A stretch of 64,000 bases of DNA from Arthrobacter sp. zg-Y769 (GCF_020907405.1 NZ_JAJJOE010000008.1:62001-126000), one strand, 5' to 3'. Shown: positions 27,688 through 40,588, counted from the stretch's first letter. Translations and numbers: made by a program. The notes: a model not told the origin generated them from the sequence alone.

Positions 27688-28710
27688 CTAATTCTCCCCA
27701 AATATATCGTGGAAGGCGGTCGCGAGGCGGAGCGGATCATGGATCGGACGCCCCGATGCTGCCCCCACCTTACCGAAGACCGGACGGCCCCCCATTTCTG
27801 CTACGGCGTCCTCGAAGGCCGCCCGGTCCGCCACCACCGACGGATCCACCAGCACCGCGTCAACCTTGAACTCCGGCGCATAGCGGCGGATTACCGCCAA
27901 GTGGTCCACTGCGCTCATCCCGGACGTTTCAGTGGTTTCGTTGCTGAGATTCATGGTCAGGCAGCGTTTGGCGGATGTGGCGCACAACGCATCGCGCAGC
28001 TGCGGCAGCATCAGGTGCGGAAGCACCGACGTGTACCAGGAACCCGGTCCCAGGACCACCCAGTCGGCACGGTCGATGGCTTCCAGCGCGGCCGGACATG
28101 CCGGGGCGTCCACCGGCAGGAGCCGTACATCGGAGACATTGCTGCGGGCACCGGCGGCGGCCAGGCTGGCCTGGCCGCTGACGGTTTCCAGCAGGTCTCC
28201 CCCGGCTGTGCGCCGCAGGACATCGCCTTCAATGGTCAGCGGCAGGGTGGACATCGGCAGCACCTGGCCGCGGGCGCCCAGCAGCGCACCGGCCCACTGG
28301 AGGCCGGCAACAGGATCCCCCAGCAGCTCCCAGAGCGTGACAATCAGGAGGTTGCCGAGGGCGTGGTCGTCCAGGGATCCTTCAACTCCGGGCTGGGAGC
28401 GGAAACGGTGCTGCATAACGTCCCGCCAGGTACGTCCCCAGTCGGTGTCGTCGCAGAGTGCCGCCAGGGCCATCCGCAGGTCTCCGGGCGGAAGGACACC
28501 CAGTTCCCGGCGCAGGCGGCCGGAGGAGCCGCCGTCGTCGGCAACCGTCACTACGGCCGTGAGATCGGTGGTGAGCAGGCGGAGGGCCGAGAGGGAGGAG
28601 GACAGGCCGTGTCCGCCGCCGAGGGCGACGATCGATCCTGCCTGGCCGTCGCTCTCCCGTCCGCCCTTGCCCTCGGGAATCAGGGGCAGCGGTCCGGTGA
28701 GGAAGGACAT
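27688..28710 (-). CDS. yvcK: YvcK/CofD-like UDP-sugar-binding gluconeogenesis factor
   Basis: Member of the CofD/YvcK family that binds UDP-GlcNAc and links central carbon flux to cell-wall synthesis. The 340-residue protein has the N-terminal [15 protein letters not shown] nucleotide-binding motif, [13 protein letters not shown] and [15 protein letters not shown]. Its ATG overlaps the rapZ stop by one base (TAATG). Full-length. Confidence 0.95.
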   Translation of the reverse strand: MSFLTGPLPLIPEGKGGRESDGQAGSIVALGGGHGLSSSLSALRLLTTDLTAVVTVADDGGSSGRLRRELGVLPPGDLRMALAALCDDTDWGRTWRDVMQHRFRSQPGVEGSLDDHALGNLLIVTLWELLGDPVAGLQWAGALLGARGQVLPMSTLPLTIEGDVLRRTAGGDLLETVSGQASLAAAGARSNVSDVRLLPVDAPACPAALEAIDRADWVVLGPGSWYTSVLPHLMLPQLRDALCATSAKRCLTMNLSNETTETSGMSAVDHLAVIRRYAPEFKVDAVLVDPSVVADRAAFEDAVAEMGGRPVFGKVGAASGRPIHDPLRLATAFHDIFGEN

Positions 28711-29609
28711 TACTCGCGCCCCAGATCCCTGTGGTGGGAGCTGACCGTCACGTGCGGAAGCTGGTCAAGGCGCTTGGCCAGTTCCTCGGTCACCGCAACG
28801 GAGCGGTGCTTGCCGCCCGTGCAGCCGACGGCGATGGTGGCGTAATGCTTGTTTTCCCGGCGGTAGCCGTCAATCACGGGCTCAAGGGCTTCGACGTAGC
28901 GGTCCAGGAACTCAGCGGTGCCCTTGGCCTGGAGCACATAGCCGCGGACGTCTTCGTCCAGCCCCGTGTGCGGGCGCAGCTGCGGCACCCAGTGCGGGTT
29001 GGGGATAAACCGGACATCGGCAACGTAGTTCGCGTCCACCGGCAGCCCGTATTTGAAGCCGAAGCTCATCACGTTCAGGCGCAGCACAATGGGGCCGGAC
29101 TCCGTGAAGAGTTCCGTGACGGTGGTGGCCAGGGCGTGGACATTCAGCTTGGAGGTGTCCACAACGACGTCGGAGGACTCGCGCAGCTCGGTCAGGACCT
29201 CGCGTTCGGCGGCAATACCGTCCAGGATGCTGCCGTCGCCCTGCAGCGGATGCGGGCGTCGGCCCTGTTCGAAACGGCGGACCAGGGTGGCGTCATCTGC
29301 GTCGAGGAACAGCAGCCGGTAGGTAACGCCGGCGGAGCGCAGGTTGCGCAGGGCTTCGCGGATGTCCTGGAAAAGCTCCTTGCTGCGGACATCGATCACC
29401 ACGGCGAGTTTCGGGATGGACTGCGGCATCCGGGACACCAGCTCGGTGAGGGTACCCAGCATCAGGGGAGGCAGGTTCTCGACGACGTACCAGCCGTGGT
29501 CCTCCAGGGCGTTGGCCGCCGTGCTGCGCCCGGCACCGGACATACCCGTGACTACGAGTAGCTCCGATTCCTCCGGTTTGACTACGGTCAAGCCGTCCTC
29601 TTGCGTCAT
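28710..29609 (-). CDS. rapZ: RapZ-family nucleotide-binding protein
   Basis: P-loop protein (RNase adapter in E. coli; ATP/GTP hydrolase). The 299-residue chain has a P-loop VTGMSGAGRST in which the usual Lys is Arg, as is common in actinobacterial members, DVRSKELF, and the C-terminal domain AVGCTGGKHRSV that in E. coli binds GlcN6P and sRNA. First of the rapZ-yvcK-whiA cluster, 81 bp after uvrC. GlmZ-type sRNAs are not known in this phylum, so its job here is likely different. Confidence 0.94.
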   Translation of the reverse strand: MTQEDGLTVVKPEESELLVVTGMSGAGRSTAANALEDHGWYVVENLPPLMLGTLTELVSRMPQSIPKLAVVIDVRSKELFQDIREALRNLRSAGVTYRLLFLDADDATLVRRFEQGRRPHPLQGDGSILDGIAAEREVLTELRESSDVVVDTSKLNVHALATTVTELFTESGPIVLRLNVMSFGFKYGLPVDANYVADVRFIPNPHWVPQLRPHTGLDEDVRGYVLQAKGTAEFLDRYVEALEPVIDGYRRENKHYATIAVGCTGGKHRSVAVTEELAKRLDQLPHVTVSSHHRDLGRE

Positions 29610-29690
29610 TGCTGTGATCCCATCCTGATTGTCCCTGCTTCTTCAGAACTCCGAACGGTTCGAAGCCGACACGCCGGTTTCCCAGCCTAG

Positions 29691-31697
29691 CTAAGTTTCC
29701 AGGATTTCGCCGGTGGCCATATTGACTGCCGGAACCCCCGCCAGATCCTTATCGGCCAGCCGGCTGCGCAGGTTAGCGGCCATTGCCGGGCCGATGCCCG
29801 GAACCTCCTGGAGTTCCTCCTCGGTGGCGGCGCGCAGTTTCTTCACCGATCCGAAGTGCTTGAGCAGTGCCTGGCGCTTGGACGGCCCCAGTCCGGGGAC
29901 CTCGTCGAGCAGTGACGCGGTCATGGACTTGCCCCGCTTCTGCCGGTGGAACGTAATGGCGAACCGGTGTGCCTCGTCCCGGACACGCTGGAGCAGGAAC
30001 AAAGCCTCCGAGGCGCGCGGGAGGATCACCGGGAAGTCGCTGTCCGGAACCCAGACCTCCTCCAGGCGCTTGGCCAGTCCGACCACCTGCACGTCGGTGA
30101 TGCCCAGGTCTGCGAGGGCCTTGGAAGCTGCCGCGACCTGGGGCTGGCCGCCGTCCACCACCACCAGGTTCGGCGGGTAGGCGAACCTGGCCTTGGGCGC
30201 CGGGGTCAGGGTGTCCGTCAGCGGCTGGACGTCTGCGTCGCCGCCCCGCTCGTCCGGGAGGTCCACCGGGGCATCGGGATCGGCGGCCGGATCGGCATTC
30301 TCCGCAAGGTAGTTGCGGAAACGGCGGGAGATGACGTTGTACATGGAGGACGTGTCATCCCGGGCGGCCTCACCGGTGATCGAGAACTTGCGGTAGTCCG
30401 ATTTCTTCGGCAGGCCGTCTTCGGCCACCACCATGGAGGCAACCACATTGGTGCCCTGCACATGGGAGATGTCGTAGCACTCGATGCGCAGCGGCGGCGA
30501 GGGCAGATCGAGGGCCTCCTGCAGTTCCTGCAGTGCGGCGGAACGGGTGGTGATGTCCCCGGCGCGGCGGCTCTTGTGCAGCCGCAGGGCGTCAGCTGCG
30601 TTGCGGGCCACGGTCTCCATGAGGGCCTTCTTGTCTCCGCGCATGGGCACGCGGATGTCCACGCGGGCCCCGCGCAGTCCGCCCAGCCACTCGGCGAGTT
30701 CCTCGGCGTCCGGCGGCAGCACCGGCACCAGGACCTGCCGCGGAATGCGGTCGGTGGAGTTCGCCTCGCCGTAGACCTGCTGGATCAGGTGTTCCACGAG
30801 GTCCGCCGTGTCGTTGTCTTCCACCTTTTCCACCACCCAGCCGCGCTGGCCGCGGATGCGTCCGCCGCGGACGTGGAACACCTGGGCGGAGGCTTCGAGT
30901 TCGTCCTCTTCGAGGGCAAAGATGTCTGCGTCGGTGTCTTCACTGAGCACCACGTTGTTGCGTTCGAACACCTTCCGCAGGGCGGAGATGTCGTCCCGGA
31001 GCCGGGCGGCGGTTTCGTAGTCCAGTTCGGCGACGGCGGCCTGCATCTCCTTCTCCAGGCTGGAGATAAAACGCTTGCCCTCGCCGGCCATGAAGTCGCA
31101 GAGCTCGGCCGCAAGGTCGCGGTGGTCCTCCGGGCTGATCCGGCCGACGCAGGGGGCGGAGCACTTGTCGATGTAGCCGAGCAGGCAGGGCCGGCCGGTG
31201 CGTTCGGCCCGCTTGAAGACGCCGCTGCTGCAGGTACGGACGGGGAAGACCCGGAGCAGCGTGTCCAGGGTTTCGCGGATGGCCTTGGCCGGATAGAACG
31301 GCCCGAAATAGCGGGTGTCCTTGCGCCGGTCCCCGCGCATGACCTGGGCCCGCGGGTACTTCTCCCCCATGGTGACGGCCAGGTACGGGTAGGACTTGTC
31401 GTCCCGGAACATGATGTTGAACCGGGGATTGAATTCCTTGATCCAGGTGTATTCGAGCTGCAGTGCCTCGAGTTCGGTGCCGACCACCGTCCACTCGACG
31501 CCGGCGGCGGTGTGCACCATGGCCCGGGTTTTGGGCAGCAGCCCGCGCGGGTTCGCAAAATAGGAATTCAGGCGGGAGCGGAGGTTTTTGGCCTTGCCCA
31601 CGTAAATGACCCGGCCGTGTTCATCCCGGAAGCGGTATACGCCCGGCGCCGTGGGGATCTCCCCTGTTTTCGGCCGGTAGGTTGCTGGATCTGCCAC
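29691..31697 (-). CDS. uvrC: Excinuclease ABC subunit C
   Basis: Dual-incision nuclease of nucleotide excision repair. The 668-residue protein has an N-terminal GIY-YIG domain (GVYRFRD ... [17 protein letters not shown]), a UVR motif around 210-245, the RNase H-like UvrC domain ([31 protein letters not shown]) and C-terminal helix-hairpin-helix motifs ([30 protein letters not shown]). An acidic insert (about 475-510) divides the central part. GTG start with AGGA 7 nt upstream. Confidence 0.97.
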   Translation of the reverse strand: MADPATYRPKTGEIPTAPGVYRFRDEHGRVIYVGKAKNLRSRLNSYFANPRGLLPKTRAMVHTAAGVEWTVVGTELEALQLEYTWIKEFNPRFNIMFRDDKSYPYLAVTMGEKYPRAQVMRGDRRKDTRYFGPFYPAKAIRETLDTLLRVFPVRTCSSGVFKRAERTGRPCLLGYIDKCSAPCVGRISPEDHRDLAAELCDFMAGEGKRFISSLEKEMQAAVAELDYETAARLRDDISALRKVFERNNVVLSEDTDADIFALEEDELEASAQVFHVRGGRIRGQRGWVVEKVEDNDTADLVEHLIQQVYGEANSTDRIPRQVLVPVLPPDAEELAEWLGGLRGARVDIRVPMRGDKKALMETVARNAADALRLHKSRRAGDITTRSAALQELQEALDLPSPPLRIECYDISHVQGTNVVASMVVAEDGLPKKSDYRKFSITGEAARDDTSSMYNVISRRFRNYLAENADPAADPDAPVDLPDERGGDADVQPLTDTLTPAPKARFAYPPNLVVVDGGQPQVAAASKALADLGITDVQVVGLAKRLEEVWVPDSDFPVILPRASEALFLLQRVRDEAHRFAITFHRQKRGKSMTASLLDEVPGLGPSKRQALLKHFGSVKKLRAATEEELQEVPGIGPAMAANLRSRLADKDLAGVPAVNMATGEILET

Positions 31698-31794
31698 TTC
31701 TCCATCCTACGTTCGCTGTCCCCCGCCCCCGGACGCCGGCGCGCGGTTTCGCGGGCCGCTGAACCGGAGGGGCCAGCACCCGCCGGACGTCTGC

Positions 31795-32463
31795 CTATCC
31801 CTCGGGCCGGTTCCGGTTGTAGCTTTCGGAGCGCTGCTGGCCGCTGAGCTCCGCAATGGCCTCCATCACCCGGTCGGTGGCCTGGCGGCGGGCCGGCAGC
31901 GCATGCTCCGGGCCGGTCTTCTGGAAGTACAGCGGCTGCCCCACCTTCAGGGTGAAGTGCCCGGGTTTGACCGTTTTCTTTCCGGCCGGCTGCAGCTTGT
32001 CGGTGTCGATGAGCCCGACCGGCACCACGGGTGCCCCGGAGGTCAGCGCCAGCCAGCCGACCCCGGTGCGGCCCCGGTAGAGCAGGCCGTCGCGTGAGCG
32101 GGTGCCTTCCGGGTAGATGCCGACGCCGCCGCCCTCCTCGAGGATGTCCAGCAGGGTCTTGAGGGCCGCAACGCTGGCGGCCTGCTGGTCCCGCTGAACC
32201 GGAATGGAGCCGACGCCCTCGAAGAAGCTCCTCATCGCGAGGCCCTTGAGGCCGGTACCCGTGAAGTATTCCGCCTTCGCGAAGAAACCCACCCGGCGGG
32301 GCAGCAGCGCCTGGACCAGGACGCTGTCCAGGAAGGACTGGTGGTTGCAGGCGACGATGAACGGCCCGCTGGCCGGGACATGCTCCAGCCCGGTGATCGT
32401 GGGCCGGCACAGACCGGCGACGAGGCCGCGGGTGCTTGCCCGGGTCAGGTTATACAGAACCAT
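31795..32463 (-). CDS. 1-acyl-sn-glycerol-3-phosphate acyltransferase family protein (PlsC)
   Basis: Membrane-associated lysophospholipid acyltransferase, 222 residues. It has the catalytic NHQSFLD (HX4D) and YPEGTRSRDG motifs in correct order, plus an N-terminal hydrophobic helix. It likely acylates lysophosphatidate or a similar lipid. Its ATG lies inside the end of the HAD gene (14-bp overlap), implying coupling. Exact acceptor not inferable. Confidence 0.9.
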   Translation of the reverse strand: MVLYNLTRASTRGLVAGLCRPTITGLEHVPASGPFIVACNHQSFLDSVLVQALLPRRVGFFAKAEYFTGTGLKGLAMRSFFEGVGSIPVQRDQQAASVAALKTLLDILEEGGGVGIYPEGTRSRDGLLYRGRTGVGWLALTSGAPVVPVGLIDTDKLQPAGKKTVKPGHFTLKVGQPLYFQKTGPEHALPARRQATDRVMEAIAELSGQQRSESYNRNRPEG

Positions 32464-33148
32464 TCAGTGCCACCCCCTTCCGTTCAAACTCCAGCACTGC
32501 GTCACTGAGTTCGTCCGCGCTGCCGACGACGACGGCGGCCCCGGCTGCTTCGAGCTCGCCCTCGCCGGCGAAACCCCAGGAGACGCCGATGCAGTCGATC
32601 CGGTTGGCGGCGGCGCCCTCGACGTCGTGCCGGCGGTCACCGATCATCACGGCCCGGTCGTAGGAGCCTGCATGGCTTTCGAGGGCGGCGCGGATGATGG
32701 AGGCTTTTCCGTTGAGCGCGGCCGCAGCCTGCTCATCGGCGGGTGAGCCGTGCACCGACGCGAAGAGGCTGCCCATGCCCTGCACCCCGAGCAGTTCCAG
32801 TGCGAGGTGCTGCGGTTTCTGGGTGGCCACGGCAACGGTGTGCTCCTGCCGGAGCCGCTCGACGGCGCCGGCAATGCCCGGGTACGGCCGGCTCTGCGCC
32901 ATGCCTGACTGCCGGTATCCCTGCCGGTAGTGGCGGATGACGGCTTCCAGACGGTCTTCCGGCACGCCGGCGATGTCCCGCAGGGAGGTGACCAGTGACG
33001 GGCCGACCATCCGGTGCAGGTCGGCATCGGAGGGCACGGGCAGGCCGCAGGCCGCCAGCGCGGAGCTGATGCCGCCGGTGATGGCACCTGCCGGGTCAAC
33101 CAGCGTTCCATCGAGATCGAAAAGCACCAAGAGCCGGGGAGAAGTCAC
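32450..33148 (-). CDS. HAD-family hydrolase (phosphoglycolate phosphatase-like)
   Basis: Small-molecule phosphatase of the HAD superfamily, about 232 residues. Motif I is LFDLDGTLVD, motif II is the Thr in VAVATQKP, motif III Lys is in NGKASI, and motif IV is MIGDRRHDVEGA, with a helical cap typical of Gph/PGMB. The frame continues far upstream as a shadow of uvrA; GTG 33148 (VTSPRLLVLFDLDG) is the sensible start, although its AAGG site is close. Substrate unknown. It overlaps the acyltransferase start. Confidence 0.88.
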   Translation of the reverse strand: MTSPRLLVLFDLDGTLVDPAGAITGGISSALAACGLPVPSDADLHRMVGPSLVTSLRDIAGVPEDRLEAVIRHYRQGYRQSGMAQSRPYPGIAGAVERLRQEHTVAVATQKPQHLALELLGVQGMGSLFASVHGSPADEQAAAALNGKASIIRAALESHAGSYDRAVMIGDRRHDVEGAAANRIDCIGVSWGFAGEGELEAAGAAVVVGSADELSDAVLEFERKGVALNGSV

Positions 33149-33192
33149 GGGCCTTAGTTTGGCATATCCGGGCGGGCTAAGGGAAAAAGATA

Positions 33193-33219
33193 TGCCCGGC
33201 ACAGTATATGTGCCGGGCA
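33193..33219 (-). terminator. Terminator of uvrA
   Basis: TGCCCGGCACA and TGTGCCGGGCA arms (11 bp, perfect) around TATAC, followed on the minus strand by TATCTTTTTCCC, 16 bp after the uvrA stop. It separates uvrA from the HAD/acyltransferase pair. Confidence 0.9.
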
Positions 33220-33234
33220 GGTATCTTCCGAGAG

Positions 33235-36138
<2,904 letters not shown>

Positions 36139-36409
36139 GTTTTCAACTGTAGTTCAAACGCGGATTCGAAAAAGTATTCGACCCCCCGGGTTTCGCCGCG
36201 GGCGAAGCGGCACGGGTGCGGCGCTCCCCGCTGCCTGCGTTTGGAGCCGCCGGGGAAGCATCGCACGCCATCCCACGGTGTGGGGCGGCTGGTACGTCCT
36301 GAGGTCCCACCCGCACCAGCAGCACCATCAGGTGGGATGCTGTGCTGTGTGCGGGAGAGCAGGGAGATCGATCAGAGGAAACCCCTCAAACCGGAAGCTC
36401 AGTGACCGT
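36139..36409. other. Intergenic region upstream of uvrA
   Basis: 271 bp with no gene. It must contain the uvrA promoter, near the AT-richer stretch around 36140-36180. A LexA-type SOS box would be expected in many actinobacteria, but I see no convincing match to GAAC-N4-GTTC. The right half holds the hairpin repeat at 36263-36354. Confidence 0.5.
36263..36354. repeat. Hairpin repeat related to the 12-kb element
   Basis: The ends form an interrupted inverted repeat, CGCACG-CCATCCCAC on the left and GTGGGATGCTGTGC...TGTGCG on the right, the same end motifs as the ~100-bp units at 12016-12220. Inside are two smaller hairpins: CCCAC-GGT-GTGGG (36273-36285) and TCCCACC/GGTGGGA (36306-36338). The middle differs from the 12-kb copies. 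Confidence 0.6.
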
Positions 36410-36826
36410 TTAGTGCAGCGCCGCCCGCAGGAAGGACACGGCCTCGTCCTCGGAGACGCCGTTGGCCCGGACCGACCTGGCATACGCGGCGGCGGCTGCG
36501 GCCACCCGGCGGCGGCCGCTGTCACCGCCCGCCGCGACAACCGTGCCGGCGCGGGACCGGGTGGTGACCACCTGCGCCTGTTCGAGCTCGCGGTACGCCT
36601 TGGCCACCGTGTTCACTGCCAGGCCGAGGTGTCCGGCCAGCGCGCGGACCGGAGGCAGCCGCGTGCCGACGGCGAGGTGCCCGTCATTCACGCCGTCCAG
36701 GATCTGCAGGCGCAGCTGTTCGTACGGCGGAACCGAACTGGAGGCGTCTATCCGGACCTCCGCCAATACACCGGCGTCGTTGCCGGCGGAAGTTGCTTCG
36801 GTTCCGGGGGATGTGTCAGGGGTCAT
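36410..36826 (-). CDS. GntR-family transcriptional regulator (YtrA-like)
   Basis: A 138-residue regulator with an N-terminal GntR winged helix (PPYEQLRLQILDGV ... LPPVRALAGHLGLAVNTVAKAYRELEQAQVV) and only a short helical C-terminus, the YtrA-subfamily layout. YtrA-type regulators usually control adjacent ABC transporters. It is 9 bp downstream of a heterodimeric ABC exporter and probably the last gene of that operon, so it likely represses it. Effector unknown. Confidence 0.88.
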   Translation of the reverse strand: MTPDTSPGTEATSAGNDAGVLAEVRIDASSSVPPYEQLRLQILDGVNDGHLAVGTRLPPVRALAGHLGLAVNTVAKAYRELEQAQVVTTRSRAGTVVAAGGDSGRRRVAAAAAAYARSVRANGVSEDEAVSFLRAALH

Positions 36827-36835
36827 GCTGCAATG

Positions 36836-38785
36836 CTAGTGCCCGGCCGGGTCGGCCGGCTCCTCCGCGGTCTCCGCCGGGCCGGCGAACTGGGACCGGT
36901 ACAGCTCGGAGTAGAAGCCCTCGGCCGCCAGCAGCGCCTCGTGCGTTCCCTGTTCCACTATCTGCCCGTCCCGCACCACCAGGATGACGTCGGCGTCCCG
37001 GATGGTGGAGAGCCGGTGGGCGATCACGAAGCTGGTGCGGTCCTGCCGCAGGGCGTTCATGGCCAGCCGGATAGCGATCTCGGTCCGGGTATCCACCGAG
37101 CTGGTGGCCTCATCCAGCACCAGGATCGACGGATTGGAAAGCCAGGCCCGGGCGATCGTGAGCAGCTGCCGCTGGCCCTGGCTCAGCGCGCCGCCGTCAT
37201 ATCCGAGCACGGTGTCGTAGCCCTCCGGCAGGGACCGGACGAAGTGGTCCACATGGGTGGCCTGCGCGGCCTGCACAATCTGCTCCTCCGTGGCACCCGG
37301 GGCGCCGTAGGCCAGGTTCTCCCGCACGGTGCCCTCGAACAGCCAGGCGTCCTGGAGCACCATGCCGATGTGGCTGCGCAGTTCCTCGCGGCGGAGCCGG
37401 GCAATATCGACGCCGTCAATAGTGATGCGGCCCGCGTCCACCTCGTAGAAGCGCATCAGCAGGTTGACCAGGGTGGTCTTCCCGGCACCGGTCGGTCCCA
37501 CGATGGCCACCGTCTGTCCCGGCTCGGCGGTGAAGGACAGGTGCCGGACCAGCGGGGCGTCGGGGCTGTAACTGAAGGAGACATCCTCGAAGGCCACCCG
37601 CCCGCGCACCGCCTTCAGGTGTTCGGGCCGGTCGGGGTCCGGTTCCTGTTCCTCCGCGTCCAGAAGGGCGAAAACGCGTTCGGCGGACGCGACGCCGGAC
37701 TGGAGCATGTTGATCAGGCCGCCAAGCTGGCCCAGCGGCTGGCTGAACTGGCGGCTGTACTGGACAAAGGCCTGCACGCCGCCGATGGACAGCTGCCCGC
37801 CCGCTACCTGCAGGCCGCCCACCACGGCCACCGCCACGTAGTTGAGGTTCGAAATGAACATCATTGCCGGCATGATGATGCCCGAGACGAACTGGGCGCG
37901 GAAGGCGGAGCGGTACAGGCGGTTGTTGGCCGGGGCGAAGCCTTCGATGACCCGTTCCTGCTGGCCGAAGGCCTTCACCACGTCCTGGCCGGTGAACATT
38001 TCCTCGATGTAGCCGTTCACCTCGCCGGTGGATTTCCACTGGGTCTTGAACTCTGCCTGCGAGCGCCGGGCAATGAGCACGGTGACCAGTGCCGAGACGG
38101 GCACGGTGATCACGGCGATCAGTGCCAGCAGCGGCGAAATGGAGACCATCATTGCCAGTACGCCAACGATGGTCAGCACCGAGGTGATGATCTGGGTCAG
38201 GCTCTGCGAGAGGGTCTGGGCCAGGTTGTCGATGTCGTTGGTGACGCGGCTCAGGACGTCCCCGCGTGACTGCTGCTGGAAATGGGACATGGGCAGGCGG
38301 AACAGTTTGCCGTCCACGTCGCGGCGCAGCCGGTACATGGCGTTCTGCACAATGCGTGCGGTCACCCGTGCCTGGAACCAGCCGAAGGCGAAGGCCGCCA
38401 GGTAGATTCCCAGCACTCCGAGGAGGATGCCGCCGAGCCGGGCGAAGTCCAGTCCCTGCCCGGGGATGACATCCATTGCCGAGAGCATATCGGCCAGTTC
38501 CCGCTCCCCGGAGTCCCGCAGTGCCTGCACCTGGGCGTCCTTGGACATCCCCGCCGGCAGGGACTGCCCGATGAACCCGTCGAAGATGACGTTGGTGGCC
38601 TCCCCCAGTATCCGGGGCGCGCTGACCGCGAGCGCCACGGAAACGACGGCGGCGGCCACCACTGCCGCCACCCGTAACCGGTCCGGGGCCATCAGCACCA
38701 GGATCCGGCGGACACTGGCCGCGAAGTTCTCCGGCCTGGCTGTGGCCGGAGCTCCCGGGCGCCCCCGTACTCCCGGCGTACTCAT
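36836..38785 (-). CDS. ABC exporter half-transporter with consensus ATPase site (subunit 2)
   Basis: A 649-residue type IV ABC half-transporter: six membrane helices, then an ATPase domain with Walker A GPTGAGKT (430-437), signature LSQGQ (534-538), Walker B ILVLDEAT with catalytic Glu 559, and H-loop His 590. The catalytic residues are intact while the signature deviates from LSGGQ, complementing the partner subunit whose Walker B is degenerate. This is the hallmark of heterodimeric multidrug or lipid exporters (LmrCD, BmrCD, TM287/288). ATGA overlap with the partner gene gives equimolar synthesis. Substrate unknown. Confidence 0.92.
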   Translation of the reverse strand: MSTPGVRGRPGAPATARPENFAASVRRILVLMAPDRLRVAAVVAAAVVSVALAVSAPRILGEATNVIFDGFIGQSLPAGMSKDAQVQALRDSGERELADMLSAMDVIPGQGLDFARLGGILLGVLGIYLAAFAFGWFQARVTARIVQNAMYRLRRDVDGKLFRLPMSHFQQQSRGDVLSRVTNDIDNLAQTLSQSLTQIITSVLTIVGVLAMMVSISPLLALIAVITVPVSALVTVLIARRSQAEFKTQWKSTGEVNGYIEEMFTGQDVVKAFGQQERVIEGFAPANNRLYRSAFRAQFVSGIIMPAMMFISNLNYVAVAVVGGLQVAGGQLSIGGVQAFVQYSRQFSQPLGQLGGLINMLQSGVASAERVFALLDAEEQEPDPDRPEHLKAVRGRVAFEDVSFSYSPDAPLVRHLSFTAEPGQTVAIVGPTGAGKTTLVNLLMRFYEVDAGRITIDGVDIARLRREELRSHIGMVLQDAWLFEGTVRENLAYGAPGATEEQIVQAAQATHVDHFVRSLPEGYDTVLGYDGGALSQGQRQLLTIARAWLSNPSILVLDEATSSVDTRTEIAIRLAMNALRQDRTSFVIAHRLSTIRDADVILVVRDGQIVEQGTHEALLAAEGFYSELYRSQFAGPAETAEEPADPAGH

Positions 38786-40515
38786 GCCACTTCCTCCGCA
38801 GTCAGCTGGGAGGCCACTATCTCGCGGTAGGTGTCCGAGGACGCCATCAGCTCCGCATGGGTTCCCTGCCCCGCTATCCGCCCCTCCTCCAGCACGATGA
38901 TCCGCGCAGCGTCGATAATCGTGTTCACCCGCTGGGCCACGACGATGACGGTGGCATCCCGGGTCTGCGGTTTCAGCGCCGCACGCAGCCGGGCATCGGT
39001 GGCGAAGTCAAGGGCGGAGAAGCTGTCGTCAAAGAGATAGATGGACGGCCGGACCACCAGTGCCCGGGCAATGGCCAGGCGCTGGCGCTGCCCGCCGGAG
39101 AAGTTTCCCCCGCCCTGTTCCACCGGGTGCTCCAGCCCTCCCTCGGAAACCCGGACAAAGTCTGCAGCCTGCGCGGTTTCCAGTGCCTCCCAGAGTTCTT
39201 CGTCGGTGGCGTCCGGCCGGCCGAAGCGCAGGTTCGAGGCGACCGTGCCGCTGAAGAGGTAGGCCCGTTGCGGTACCAGGCCGATACCGCGGCGCAGGGA
39301 GGAGAGGGTGACCCCGGCGATGTCCTGCCCGTCCACGGCAATGCTGCCCGATGTGGAGTCGAGCAGCCGCGGAACCAGATGCAGCAGTGTGGTCTTCCCT
39401 GCCCCGGTGGAACCGATGATGGCGGTGGTCTCCCCGGGCAGGGCTTCGAAGCTGAGGTTGAACAGCACCGGGTCCTCGGCGCCCGGGTAGCTGTAGCCGA
39501 CGTCGGTAAAGGTGATCCGCCCGCCGTCGTACGCCAGCTCCCCCGCCCCGGGGGCATCGGCGACGCTGGTGCGGGTGTCCAGCACCTCGAAGATGCGGTC
39601 CGCGCAGACTGCGGCGCGGGGAAGCATCATAACCATGAACATGGACATCATCACCGCCATCAGGATCTGCATGATGTAGGCGATGAACGCCGTAAGCGCA
39701 CCGATCTGCATCTGTCCGGCGTCGATCCGGAAAGCGCCGAACCAGACCACGGCCACCGTGGCAAGGTTGGCCACCAGCATGGCGGCGGGAAACAGCAGGG
39801 CCAGCAGCTGGCTGATCCGCAGCTGGGTGGAGGTAAGGTCCTTGTTCGCGCCGGCGAAGCGGTCCTGCTCGGACCGCTCCCGGATAAAGGCACGGATGAC
39901 GCTGATCCCCATGATCTGCTCCCGCAGCACCGAGTTGACCCGGTCGATCTGCCGCTGCGCGCGCCGGAACAGGGGAATCAGGCGCTTGAGCACCAGCCCG
40001 ATCACCAGGAACAGTGCCGGCAGGATCAACAGCAGGATGCCGGAGAGCGGTATGTCCTGGTTCAGGGCCAGCAGAACGCCGCCCACCCCCATGATCGGAG
40101 CCGAAACCATCATGGTGAAGGTCATCAGCAGGGTCATCTGCACCTGCTGCACGTCATTGGTGGTCCGGGTGATCAGGGACGGCGGCCCGAACAGCCCGAC
40201 CTCCCGCGAGGAGAAGGTCTCCACATTGGTGAACAGGGCGGCACGGATATTGCGGCCGGCGCTCATGGCGACGCGGGACGCCAGATAGGTGGCCGAGATG
40301 GAACACAGGACCTGCCCTGCCGTAACCGCGAGCATCCATCCGCCCACCTGCATAATGACGCCCGTGTCCCCGGTAACCACGCCGCGGTCAATGATGTCGG
40401 CGTTCAGGGTAGGCAGGTACAGCGTGGCGACGGTCTGCAGCAGCTGCAGGAGAACGACGGCGGCCACGGGGACTTTGTAGGGTGCCAGGTTTTCCCGGAC
40501 CAGCCTCAGGAGCAT
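38782..40515 (-). CDS. ABC exporter half-transporter with degenerate ATPase site (subunit 1)
   Basis: A 577-residue type IV ABC half-transporter with six membrane helices and an ATPase domain: Walker A GSTGAGKT (368-375), canonical signature FSGGQ (472-476). The Walker B catalytic Glu is replaced by Asp (FDD, 496-497) and the H-loop His by Gln (VVAQR, Q528). It should therefore form one degenerate and one active ATP site with its neighbour. First gene of an operon followed by the partner and a GntR regulator; it starts divergently from the MBL hydrolase gene, 73 bp apart. Confidence 0.92.
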   Translation of the reverse strand: MLLRLVRENLAPYKVPVAAVVLLQLLQTVATLYLPTLNADIIDRGVVTGDTGVIMQVGGWMLAVTAGQVLCSISATYLASRVAMSAGRNIRAALFTNVETFSSREVGLFGPPSLITRTTNDVQQVQMTLLMTFTMMVSAPIMGVGGVLLALNQDIPLSGILLLILPALFLVIGLVLKRLIPLFRRAQRQIDRVNSVLREQIMGISVIRAFIRERSEQDRFAGANKDLTSTQLRISQLLALLFPAAMLVANLATVAVVWFGAFRIDAGQMQIGALTAFIAYIMQILMAVMMSMFMVMMLPRAAVCADRIFEVLDTRTSVADAPGAGELAYDGGRITFTDVGYSYPGAEDPVLFNLSFEALPGETTAIIGSTGAGKTTLLHLVPRLLDSTSGSIAVDGQDIAGVTLSSLRRGIGLVPQRAYLFSGTVASNLRFGRPDATDEELWEALETAQAADFVRVSEGGLEHPVEQGGGNFSGGQRQRLAIARALVVRPSIYLFDDSFSALDFATDARLRAALKPQTRDATVIVVAQRVNTIIDAARIIVLEEGRIAGQGTHAELMASSDTYREIVASQLTAEEVA

Positions 40516-40576
40516 CCTTGCAAGGTACGCCCGTCTGCGAGCGCAGACAATAGACCCCTCCTGCCGGGTGCCTCGC

Positions 40577-40582
40577 TAGACT
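40577..40582 (+). promoter_or_regulatory. -10 element for a leaderless MBL gene
   Basis: TAGACT ends 6 nt before ATG 40589, so transcription should start at or next to the start codon. No Shine-Dalgarno sequence precedes the ATG. The -35 is not recognisable. Confidence 0.55.
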
Positions 40583-40588
40583 GGCGGC

